64,000 nucleotides of DNA, from NCBI GenBank assembly GCA_029260765.1, contig JAJDCP010000095.1, positions 1 to 64,000 of the forward strand. Reading direction: 5' to 3'. The DNA comes from Planctomycetota bacterium (GTDB taxonomy: Bacteria > Planctomycetota > J058 > JAJDCP01). How positions within the stretch are numbered: position 1 is the stretch's first letter; the number at the start of each line of letters is the position of its first letter. Position numbers and translations under genes: made by a program. A model generated the notes under the pieces. It made no database searches, was not told the origin of the DNA, and was given only the letters and a program-made list of their open reading frames with translations. This document shows positions 8,550 to 16,194 of the stretch, piece by piece.

Positions 8550-10805
8550 ATGGCATCATCATCCAGAAGACGGATCGTCGGGAAGAAGAAATCCCCGGGA
8601 TCCGGCAAGGTTCCTCCCGTATCGCGAAAGGGAAAAGCAGTGAAAGCTGTCAAAAGCAAGGTACGGGCCAAGGCCCCGAGCAGAAAACGCAGCCAGCCGG
8701 CCATGCCGGAGTTGCCGAGCGCACCGCCTCCTTTGGCCGGGCCCCCCGAGCTGATCGAGAGTGACGCGTTCGACCCCGAAGAGGACTCGTTCTTCAACGA
8801 CGGCGACGCCGCCCCGCCCCTTCCCGGGCTGGGGGAGAGCGAAGCGCTCGGGCTGTCCGATCTGGATGACGAAGACGACGATGACGACCTCGTGGCAGCC
8901 TCGGGTGTCGACATCACCGAGGAAGAGATCGAGCTCGACGCCGAGCAAGAGCTCGATCAGCTCGACGAATCCGACGAAGAGTTCGGCTCCGACGCCGAGC
9001 TCGGACCTCCGCCCCTGGTCGAGGACGACGAGCTGGATGAAGTCGACGAGCTGGATGAGCTGGACGACGAAGACGACGATCTCGAGCTGGAAGACGACAG
9101 CCGCTCCCGCAAGCGCACCGTGATGATGGATGCCGCGGGCAAACGCCAGGTACAAGAAGCCGCGCAGCAGGTGCGGAATCAAGAGCTCGACGCCCGGCAA
9201 GCTGAGCTGGACGCCCGTCATGCCGAGCTCGAAGCCGTCGAGCAGAAATTGGAAGCCGGCAAACAAGCGCTGAGCAGCGAACGCGGTGCCCTGAAGGCAC
9301 AGCAAGACCAGCTCGAAGAGGTCAAGGCGAAGCTCTCGGCGCAGGTCGCCAGGTTGCGCGGCGAACAGCAAGCGCTCGGAGCCGGCCAGGAAAGCCTGGC
9401 TCGTGCTCGAGCCGAGCAAGAGCAGCGTGTGCAGCAGGCGGTCGCCGAGAAGATCCTGTCAGAGCAGCAGACACTGGCGGCCGAACGGGGCCAGCTGCAG
9501 GCGCAGCAGCAGCAGCTGGGAAGAGCCCGCGCCGAGCTCGAGCAGACCGTGACTCAGCGGGTTGCCGAAGGTATCCAGCAAGAACAGGCCGCGCTGGCGG
9601 GCGAACGCGCCCAACTCGAGAAGGACCGTGCGAGCTTCGACGCTTTGGTCGCGGCACGCGTCTCCGAGCAACTGGCCGAGCTGCAGGCAGGACTTGCGCA
9701 GGAACGCCAGCAGCTTGCCAGCGAACGCAACAGCCTGGCCGCAGAGCGGGAAGCGCTCAGCGCTGAGCGTGGTCAGCTGAGCACCGAGTATCGGAGCTTC
9801 TCCGAGCGTCTCAAGCAAGCAGTCGACGCCGCCTGCGAACCCGCTCGCGCCGACACTGATCGCGAACGTGCCATGCTGCAGCAAGACCGTGCACAGCTGG
9901 CTGCCGACCGGGGTATGCTCGACCGCGACCGCGGCGAGCTGGTCAAAGACCGCGCCGGGCTCGACATGTTGATCGAGGCGCGCACCACCGACGCCACACG
10001 GGCGCTCGAAGAGGAACGGGCGCGGCTGCAGCAGACCCGCGAGCAGCTCGAGCAGACTGTCGAGAGTCGTGTCTCCGGCCGCCTGGCAGAGATCGAGGGT
10101 GAACGCAGCGGCGAACGCAGCGCGCACGAAGCCGCGATGCAGTCGCTTGCCGAGGCCCGGGGTCAAGTCGAGCAATCGGTGGCCGCCCAGGTGGCCGACC
10201 GCCAAGCGGCGCTGGACCAGCAGCTTGCCGGGGTCGAGGCCCGCAGAGCGGAGCTCGAGCAGCAGATGCAAGACCGTATCGCGGCCAAGCTGCTCGACAT
10301 CGAGCGCGACGCCGCCGATCAGAAACGCCGCCTGGCGCAGCAAGAGCAAGAGCTCAAGACGGGCACGACCAAGCTGCAGACCAAGCAGACCGTGCTCCAA
10401 GAACAGCAGACAGCCCTCGCTCGAGATCGTGCTGAGCTCGAAGATCTGGTCGCCAAACGCATTGCCGAAGGCATCGCCAGCGAGGTCGACGAAGCCGTCG
10501 CCGACGCGCGCAAGAACCTGGCGAAGGAAAAAGAGCAGATCGCGAAGAGTGAGCAGGCGCTGCGCGGACAACAGCTCAAGTTCAAGGAGTCGGCCAAGAA
10601 CCTCAACAAGAACCTGGCGCTCTACAATGAGAAGAAGGCGAAGCTGCAGCAGATGGAGATGAAGTTCCAGGCGCGGGTCGTCGAGTTCCAGAAGAAGCGG
10701 GCGAAGCACGTCGAGGAGATGCAGGCCGAGCGCGCCAAGATCGAATCGGACGCGGGCTCAACCAAAGCACCCAAGCGCAAAAAGCGTCTCCGCCGGCGGT
10801 TTTGA
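8550..10805 (+). CDS. Acidic, long coiled-coil protein
   Basis: A 751-aa protein of unknown function. The N-terminal ~35 residues are Lys/Ser-rich. Residues about 65-185 are extremely acidic with Asp/Glu runs. From about 195 to 725 it is an almost unbroken coiled coil rich in Glu, Gln, Ala and Arg, with recurring blocks such as LAAERGQLQAQQQQL and ERAQLEKDRASFDALV. The C-terminus is strongly basic and ends KRKKRLRRRF. No signal peptide or membrane segment is seen, so it is probably a cytoplasmic filament or scaffold. GGAGGAA lies about ten bases before ATG 8550. It lies between the GYF protein and two VWA proteins, which suggests a shared structural role. The biased composition makes homology calls unreliable. 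Confidence 0.75.
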   Translation: MASSSRRRIVGKKKSPGSGKVPPVSRKGKAVKAVKSKVRAKAPSRKRSQPAMPELPSAPPPLAGPPELIESDAFDPEEDSFFNDGDAAPPLPGLGESEALGLSDLDDEDDDDDLVAASGVDITEEEIELDAEQELDQLDESDEEFGSDAELGPPPLVEDDELDEVDELDELDDEDDDLELEDDSRSRKRTVMMDAAGKRQVQEAAQQVRNQELDARQAELDARHAELEAVEQKLEAGKQALSSERGALKAQQDQLEEVKAKLSAQVARLRGEQQALGAGQESLARARAEQEQRVQQAVAEKILSEQQTLAAERGQLQAQQQQLGRARAELEQTVTQRVAEGIQQEQAALAGERAQLEKDRASFDALVAARVSEQLAELQAGLAQERQQLASERNSLAAEREALSAERGQLSTEYRSFSERLKQAVDAACEPARADTDRERAMLQQDRAQLAADRGMLDRDRGELVKDRAGLDMLIEARTTDATRALEEERARLQQTREQLEQTVESRVSGRLAEIEGERSGERSAHEAAMQSLAEARGQVEQSVAAQVADRQAALDQQLAGVEARRAELEQQMQDRIAAKLLDIERDAADQKRRLAQQEQELKTGTTKLQTKQTVLQEQQTALARDRAELEDLVAKRIAEGIASEVDEAVADARKNLAKEKEQIAKSEQALRGQQLKFKESAKNLNKNLALYNEKKAKLQQMEMKFQARVVEFQKKRAKHVEEMQAERAKIESDAGSTKAPKRKKRLRRRF

Positions 10806-10823
10806 GCCGACACGGAAGGGCTG

Positions 10824-13139
10824 ATGCAGGCAGGAACAGCTGAGCAGACGCGGGGCCTGGTGCCCTGTCGAAGGAACCGGGCGGATCTCTCCGCCCGCGT
10901 TGCCCGTTGTTGGGCAGCCTGCTCAGCGCCGATGTTCCTGGCTGGCCTGCTCCTGCCCGTGCTGGTCGGCTGCAATTCGACAGCCAGTCTGGTGCGCTCG
11001 TTCAATCCACAAGGCCACACGCTGCTGCTGGTCGTGGACGTCTCCAACAGTATGAACAGCAACGACCCGCAGCGCTATGCGACGCAGGGTGCGCAGTTGG
11101 CCGCGAGCCTGGTGCAGCGCGGGGACAACTTCGGCTGCATCACCTACAGCACACGGGCGCGCGTGCTGGCGCCGATGCGTGAGGTGCGCGGCGAGGCCGA
11201 CAGGCTCGAGGTCATCGACACCCTTGAGCGCGCGCGGCCTTGGGGGGAGACCAACTTCATCTCGGCCATCCGACTGGCCCAGAGCATGCTCGCAGCCGCG
11301 GGACCTGGTGGCGCCGACGCGGGGGCGACCATCCTGTTTCTGACCGACGGCCGTCCATCGCGGCAGACCGAGCAGGAGGTCGCGGAGGAGCTCACCGAGT
11401 CGGTGCGCCGGGGCTGGCGGGTGTTCAGCCTGGCGTTGGGCGCTTCGGCCCATGACCGCATCACTTCGCGGATGGCGGCCTCGACCGGAGGTGCCTATTT
11501 CAACGTCACCGATGCCCGGGGATTGATCGAGGCATTCCTGACCGTCATGGGGGATATCGAAGACTACCTGGTGTACCGTGGCGCCGAGCGCCGGGTGAAT
11601 TCCCTGGCTGGCTCCGAGCTGTTGGCCTTCGTCGCGCTCGAACCCCAGGGACGTTTCGAACGGCTCTTCCGTGACGGGCAAGAGCTCGCCCTCGGCGATC
11701 CCCAGCTGTGTTTCCACTTCCCGACCCGGCAGGACAAGAAGCGCGCCTTCGAAGTGGTGCACGTCCCCGAGCCCGAGGCGGGCAGCTGGGAGGTCAAGGC
11801 GGCCGTGGCGCCGCGCAGCGGCTACATACTGCAGAAGCCTCCCTTCAGCCTCGAGTTCGTCAGCGGTTATCCGAAACGCACCTACAAGCGTGGTGAGCCG
11901 GTGGAGATCGCGTTGCGGGTGCGCGGCGACAGCGAAGAGCTGATCGGCCAACTGCGAGTGCGTGCCAGCGTGCAGGCGCGCATCAGCGGCCCCGGGGGCG
12001 AGCAGGCCACGCTGCCCTTGCGGCTGGTGGCCAACAGCGCGCGCGAGTTGATCTACGAGGGGACCTGCCAACTGAGCGGCCCCCCCGAGACCTACACCGC
12101 GCAGGCCGTGATGAGCGTCAGCTTCGCCGACCGGGCCCAGGCAGAGATCGGCAAATCGGTCAGCTTCGTGGTGGAGGACGAGCTGGGCTTCGCGCTGGTC
12201 GCAGAACCCGCCAGCCTTGATCTGGGCAGCGCGCTGCGCGGCCCTGGCGAGCTACGGGGGACGCTGCGCCTCCGAGCCCAGGGGGCGGCCATGCAGCTTG
12301 AGAACCTTGTCCTCGCGGGAGGACAAGTCACTCCCCAGTCCGGTGACCTGGCTTCGGGTGGCGTCCTCGAGCTCGACGTGCGCGTGCCGAATGACGGGCA
12401 GGCAGACTTGCGCCTGAGCGGCACTGTGCGGGCTGGGGAGCAGCTGTTGCCCTTCCCGGAGGTTGAGGTGCGCCGCAGCCTGTTCGCTATCGAGAGCGGG
12501 CCGCTGGACTTCGAGCTGGCTCCCGGAGGGCGCGCGACCCGAGCCCTGGGGTTGCGCATCGACCCGTATCTGGCGACGGCTCCCGAGTTGAAGGCGCCGT
12601 CCTGGACGGGCCCGGGCACGGGAATTGTGGCGGAGCTCGCCGGGGACAGCCTGCGGATCTCAGTGCCCGCCGACGCAGTCCCCGGCAGCTACCGCGGCGC
12701 CGTGCGGGTCGCGCTGCCTGGAGGGCTGCAGGCTTCTCTGCCTTGCAGTCTCGAGGTGGTTGCCCCCCGGCCGCGCCTGGCACTGAGCACCGAGAGCTGC
12801 GCGCTGGAAGCGGCGCCCGGCAGCAGCGCCGAGACCTCCGTCGAGCTCGTGTTGCACTACCGCAGTGGATGCACACTGGAGCTTACCTGCAGCGACCTGG
12901 TCGCAGATGGGAATGCACGGATCGGCCAGCGCTTCGACATCGAGCTGCTGCCCGAGCAGGGCTGGAGCGGCACAGAGCTGAGCCCGGGCAGCCCGCAGAC
13001 GCTTCGGCTGCGGGTCTGGACCAGCAGCGACCTGCCCGAAGGCCTCTACAAGGGCACACTGCAACTGCTCTGCCGGCCCGAGGATGGTGGGGAAGCCGCA
13101 AAACGCGAAGTCCCGGTCGTCCTGGAGGTGCAGCCTTGA
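10824..13139 (+). CDS. VWA-domain probable lipoprotein
   Basis: A 771-aa protein. A basic N-terminal extension leads to the hydrophobic stretch MFLAGLLLPVLVGC, whose LVGC is a good lipobox with the lipidated Cys near residue 50. The N-region is long, so an internal start close to residue 37 is possible, but ATG 10824 has GGAAGGG six bases upstream. A VWA domain follows (about 65-240) with the MIDAS motif DVSNSMN, the ILFLTDGRPS strand and a preceding TNFISAIR, so metal-dependent ligand binding is likely intact. The remaining ~500 residues are predicted beta-rich repeats resembling immunoglobulin-like or DUF11-like modules, without a membrane anchor. Its stop overlaps the TTG start of the next VWA gene. 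Probably displayed in the periplasm or on the outer membrane. Confidence 0.82.
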   Translation: MQAGTAEQTRGLVPCRRNRADLSARVARCWAACSAPMFLAGLLLPVLVGCNSTASLVRSFNPQGHTLLLVVDVSNSMNSNDPQRYATQGAQLAASLVQRGDNFGCITYSTRARVLAPMREVRGEADRLEVIDTLERARPWGETNFISAIRLAQSMLAAAGPGGADAGATILFLTDGRPSRQTEQEVAEELTESVRRGWRVFSLALGASAHDRITSRMAASTGGAYFNVTDARGLIEAFLTVMGDIEDYLVYRGAERRVNSLAGSELLAFVALEPQGRFERLFRDGQELALGDPQLCFHFPTRQDKKRAFEVVHVPEPEAGSWEVKAAVAPRSGYILQKPPFSLEFVSGYPKRTYKRGEPVEIALRVRGDSEELIGQLRVRASVQARISGPGGEQATLPLRLVANSARELIYEGTCQLSGPPETYTAQAVMSVSFADRAQAEIGKSVSFVVEDELGFALVAEPASLDLGSALRGPGELRGTLRLRAQGAAMQLENLVLAGGQVTPQSGDLASGGVLELDVRVPNDGQADLRLSGTVRAGEQLLPFPEVEVRRSLFAIESGPLDFELAPGGRATRALGLRIDPYLATAPELKAPSWTGPGTGIVAELAGDSLRISVPADAVPGSYRGAVRVALPGGLQASLPCSLEVVAPRPRLALSTESCALEAAPGSSAETSVELVLHYRSGCTLELTCSDLVADGNARIGQRFDIELLPEQGWSGTELSPGSPQTLRLRVWTSSDLPEGLYKGTLQLLCRPEDGGEAAKREVPVVLEVQP

Positions 13140-15736
13140 GGGCCGGGGTGTGCAGGGCTCTGCCGGCGGGGGTGAACCCCGCCCCTACAAGAAAGAACTT
13201 GAGCTGCGCTCTGCGGGCGGGGGTAGACCCCGCCCCTAAGGCCGGGCGATCCGGCTGGTGCGGCCTGCTCACGCTCCTGCTGACCGCCGGCCTGTGGGCC
13301 GCTCCGCTCGATGTGGTGGTGCTGGTCGACAGCTCCGGAAGCAGCGCGCGCAGCGATCCACAACAACTGCGGCAGGCCGCCAGCCAGGCACTGGTCGAGC
13401 TGCTCTCGCTGGCCGGTGAGGTCCGCATCGGCGTGCTTCGTTTCGCTGGTTGGTTGGAAACCGAGGCATCCGGCGGGTTGGTGCATCCCCTGGTGCAGCT
13501 TCCGGCCGACGCGCGGGCGCGCGCGCAGGTGGTCGACGAGCTGTGCGGGGCGATCCTCGCCAACGTCGCCTCCGATGGCACAGCCAGCGACTTCAATGCG
13601 GCCTTCGGTCCGGCCTTTGAATCGCTGCTACAAAGCCGCGGGCCCGCACCGGGCAGGTTGTGGGTAGTGCTGCTCAGCGATGGGCGCATGGATGTCGTCG
13701 AAACCGACCAGGTCCGTCCACTCTACCTGGAACGCGCAGGACAGCGGCCTCAACGCGACTCGCTCCGCAAGGCAGCCCTCGAGGTGTTCCGTACTGAAGT
13801 GTTGCCGCGGCTGGCTGAGCTCGATGTCGAGCTGAGCGCTCTGCAGCTCGGCGACGGCCCGAGTCCTGCTTTCGACGCGTTGCAGACCGAGCTGGGAGCC
13901 CATGTGGTGCGGGCAGCCCCCCGAGAGCTGCTGGGCAGCCTGCTCCGCGAGCTGCCCCCGGCGGCGGCCGCTCAGCTGGGGCTGACGGCGAGCCAGAGTC
14001 GCTTCGCTCTGCCGGCGGGCGCCAGTGTGCAACAGGCCTTCTCGCTGCCACCGGGCTGCGCCAGCGCGCAGTTGTGCCTGTTCGCGCCTTCGGCCTTATA
14101 TTCCATGCAACTCAGCGGACCCGACGGCGCAGTCCTGCCTCTGCAGACTCGCGGCGACGGCCGCCCGTACCGGCTGCTACAGCTGCATGCGCCCGCCGCG
14201 GGCGAGTATCTGCTGAGCATCCAGAATGAGGCGGCTGGCAAACTGGACTTCGACGCCTGGGTGGGCTTCCAGCCCGCTCTGGAGGCCTGGCTCCCCGAGC
14301 GGGTCGAGCTGGCTGCGGGGCGGGCCTCGTTGCTGCAGTGCCGTTTCCGCGCTGCCGGGAAGGCTCTCGCCGAGGGCGCGATGCCGCCTGAGGGCCAGCT
14401 GGTCTGGAGCCTGAGCGGCAGCGCCAGCTTGTCCGGGCGCCAGAATCTGGACGGAGCGCTTCTCGAGCTGCCTCCCCTGGCCCCAGGTCGTTACACCATC
14501 GAGCTGGGGCTCGAGGCCTTTGCAGACGAAGCGGGCGGCTACCGCTACCAGGCCCCACGCAACCGCCAGGAGCTGATCGCCCGCAAACAGCGCCTGTTCG
14601 TCGAAGCGGATAGCTTGGCCTTTGCCGGAGGACGGGCGCGTGTGCGCGCGCACTTCTCCGCCGAAGCGGGGCCGCCTTCCGATACCTTGATGCTGCGACT
14701 GATCGCGCCCGAAGACGCGGCATTCGCGTTGCATTGGGTGCCGGGGGTGGGCTATGAGGCCTGGCTCCCCCTGCAGACCGCGGGGCGGTATCTCTTGCGC
14801 GCACCGGAGCAGGCCAGCTTCGCCCTCGATCCCCCCGAGCTCGAGATCGTCGCCCGCGCCCGCGTACTCAGCGTTCGTGACGCCTGGAGCGGGGCGGAAG
14901 CTGCCGATCCGCTGCAGCTCGAGCGCGTCAGCAGCCGGCGCGCGGAGGTCAGCCTGACCCCCCACCTCAGCACCGCCCCTGGCGAGCAGCCGCAGCTCGA
15001 GATGCTTCTGCAGCCCAGCCGCACATTGCAGGCCGACGTCGTCTTCAGCTTTGAAGGCAAACCCCTCGAGCCGGGGACCTGGCAGCCCGTGGCTGTCGGA
15101 GTGCCCCAGGAGCTCGCCCTGCAAGCAGACGACTGGCCCGGACTGCCCGAGCCGCTAGCGCGCCTGGAGCTGCGGGCGACCTTCGGCGGACAGGAGTTGC
15201 TCTGGAGCCGCCGGCTCACCGTGCCTGCCGCGGGAACGGCCGAGAGGCTGCTCGCACTGTGGCCCTATTGGCTGCCAGCTTTGCTGCTGTTGGTCTTGAT
15301 CCTGCTCTTCTGGTTTGGCCGGCCGTTCTGGCAAGAGCAGCAGCTCAAGCTGAAAGGCGCTGCAGTAGGAGCCGAAAAGACGCAACTGCAAGTCTGGCGC
15401 ACCGGACGCGCCCGCGCCCTGGGCACGGGCGAGCTCCCCGGCACCCTGCAGTTCCGCCTGCGGGGCCTGCGCTATTTCCATCCGCGCTGCTTCGTCGGCC
15501 CCGCCAAGCCCGGTGTGCTGCTGAAGGTCGACGGCGAGAAGGTCTACAAAGAGACGAACCTGTTCCATGGCAGTGAGATCGAGCTGCAGGCCTTCGATGC
15601 CCAGGACATGCCCCAGACGGTGCACTACCGCTACTTCCTGCATCCACCCACACCGCAGGAAGAAGAGCGGGACCTGATCGAGGAAGAGGAATCGGGGGGG
15701 GACTTCTTCGTGATCACCGACGAGTGGGAGCCCTGA
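13136..15736 (+). CDS. VWA-domain membrane protein with repeat-encoded N-terminus
   Basis: An 866-aa protein if started at TTG 13136. That TTG overlaps the previous stop as TTGA and lies five bases after GGAGGTG, the best ribosome site available. The first ~38 residues are encoded by two palindromic repeats (see repeat entry), then a signal-peptide core GLLTLLLTAGLWA precedes a VWA domain with MIDAS motif DSSGSS and LWVVLLSDGRMD. A long beta-rich region follows. One transmembrane helix (PALLLLVLILLFWFGRPFW, near residue 700) is followed by a cytoplasmic tail with an acidic end. The topology is therefore a periplasmic VWA/beta domain and a cytoplasmic C-terminal domain. A frame open from 12743 is rejected because it overlaps the upstream gene. 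Starts at GTG 13148 or 13172, or TTG 13199, are alternatives. Confidence 0.78.
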   Translation: MRAGVCRALPAGVNPAPTRKNLSCALRAGVDPAPKAGRSGWCGLLTLLLTAGLWAAPLDVVVLVDSSGSSARSDPQQLRQAASQALVELLSLAGEVRIGVLRFAGWLETEASGGLVHPLVQLPADARARAQVVDELCGAILANVASDGTASDFNAAFGPAFESLLQSRGPAPGRLWVVLLSDGRMDVVETDQVRPLYLERAGQRPQRDSLRKAALEVFRTEVLPRLAELDVELSALQLGDGPSPAFDALQTELGAHVVRAAPRELLGSLLRELPPAAAAQLGLTASQSRFALPAGASVQQAFSLPPGCASAQLCLFAPSALYSMQLSGPDGAVLPLQTRGDGRPYRLLQLHAPAAGEYLLSIQNEAAGKLDFDAWVGFQPALEAWLPERVELAAGRASLLQCRFRAAGKALAEGAMPPEGQLVWSLSGSASLSGRQNLDGALLELPPLAPGRYTIELGLEAFADEAGGYRYQAPRNRQELIARKQRLFVEADSLAFAGGRARVRAHFSAEAGPPSDTLMLRLIAPEDAAFALHWVPGVGYEAWLPLQTAGRYLLRAPEQASFALDPPELEIVARARVLSVRDAWSGAEAADPLQLERVSSRRAEVSLTPHLSTAPGEQPQLEMLLQPSRTLQADVVFSFEGKPLEPGTWQPVAVGVPQELALQADDWPGLPEPLARLELRATFGGQELLWSRRLTVPAAGTAERLLALWPYWLPALLLLVLILLFWFGRPFWQEQQLKLKGAAVGAEKTQLQVWRTGRARALGTGELPGTLQFRLRGLRYFHPRCFVGPAKPGVLLKVDGEKVYKETNLFHGSEIELQAFDAQDMPQTVHYRYFLHPPTPQEEERDLIEEEESGGDFFVITDEWEP
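13157..13240 (+). repeat. Two direct copies of a palindromic REP-like repeat, 51-bp period
   Basis: Two copies of a GC-rich palindrome (GGCGGGGGTGAACCCCGCCC at 13166-13185; GGCGGGGGTAGACCCCGCCC at 13216-13235 with one base context change) are spaced by 51 bp, a multiple of three. They belong to the same family as the array at 30.7-30.9 kb. They sit at the VWA-VWA gene junction and are read in frame at the start of the second gene. Confidence 0.8.
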
Positions 15737-15778
15737 GATTCCACCGAGCCGCAGCTCCAGAGCAGCCGCTCTGCGCGT

Positions 15779-16129
15779 CTACTTCAGCCCCAGCAGCGCC
15801 TGATAGCCCTCGGCTGAAAAGCCGACGAAGAAGCGTTTTCCCTTCCGGATGGTGGGGGCACGGAGGTTGCCCGAGCGGCCCATCACCGACTTCAACAAGG
15901 GCTCGGTCTCTGCAAAAGGACTCTCAAAGCTGACCACCTTCTTGCCCCGCGCGACATCGATGCGCTGGGCATCGGCGAACAGCTTCAAGACATCCACTTC
16001 GTTCATCTTGTTCTTGCGGGCATCGGTCTTCTCGGGCAGCGGAATTTTGTGTTGCGCAAGAAACTCCTGCGCTCTCTTGCAGCTGGTTCAGCCGCCGCGG
16101 TGGTAGTACCAGTCGATCTTCTTGGCCAT
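15779..16129 (-). CDS. ArsC/thioredoxin-fold selenoprotein (in-frame UGA as Sec14)
   Basis: A 116-aa small redox protein if UGA at 16090-16088 is decoded as selenocysteine. Translation from ATG 16129 (GAGGAA about six bases upstream) gives an N-terminus with WYYHRGG, then U14-T-S-C17-K-R, which is the UxxC version of the CxxC active site of ArsC/Spx-like proteins. After the UGA the same frame continues without another stop for 102 codons and keeps family-like features: a helix after the motif, then SVMGRSGNLRAPTIRKGKR with the cis-Pro region (RAPTI) before the last strand, as expected for a thioredoxin fold. A hairpin starts seven bases after the UGA (separate entry). A one-base error or a decayed Cys codon is the alternative. 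It lies alone between a convergent VWA gene and a TPR pseudokinase. Substrate unknown; arsenate reduction is not implied. Confidence 0.75.
16055..16081 (-). promoter_or_regulatory. Candidate bacterial SECIS hairpin
   Basis: Read on the minus strand, the seven bases UGCAAGA (16081-16075) pair with UCUUGCG (16061-16055), closing a 13-base loop that contains GG at 16067-16066. The GG pair is 21-22 nt after the UGA, close to the 19-20 nt seen in the E. coli fdhF element. This is what SelB-dependent recoding needs. The pairing was done by eye without energy calculation. Confidence 0.6.
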
Positions 16130-16194
16130 GGCAGGTTCCTCTTTGTCTGAATGAAGCCGCCAGTATAGCAGCCTGTATCGAGAGTCGTGCGCAC

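Noticed and set aside
12743..13135. Early start for the second VWA gene
   Set aside because: It overlaps the upstream VWA gene by almost 400 bases and encodes Arg/Pro-rich residues; TTG 13136 has the ribosome site.
15779..16194. Two separate small minus-strand genes (75 and 63 codons)
   Set aside because: The upstream frame is a different frame rich in Arg/Thr; one gene with a Sec codon explains both the start and the continuous protein-like sequence.
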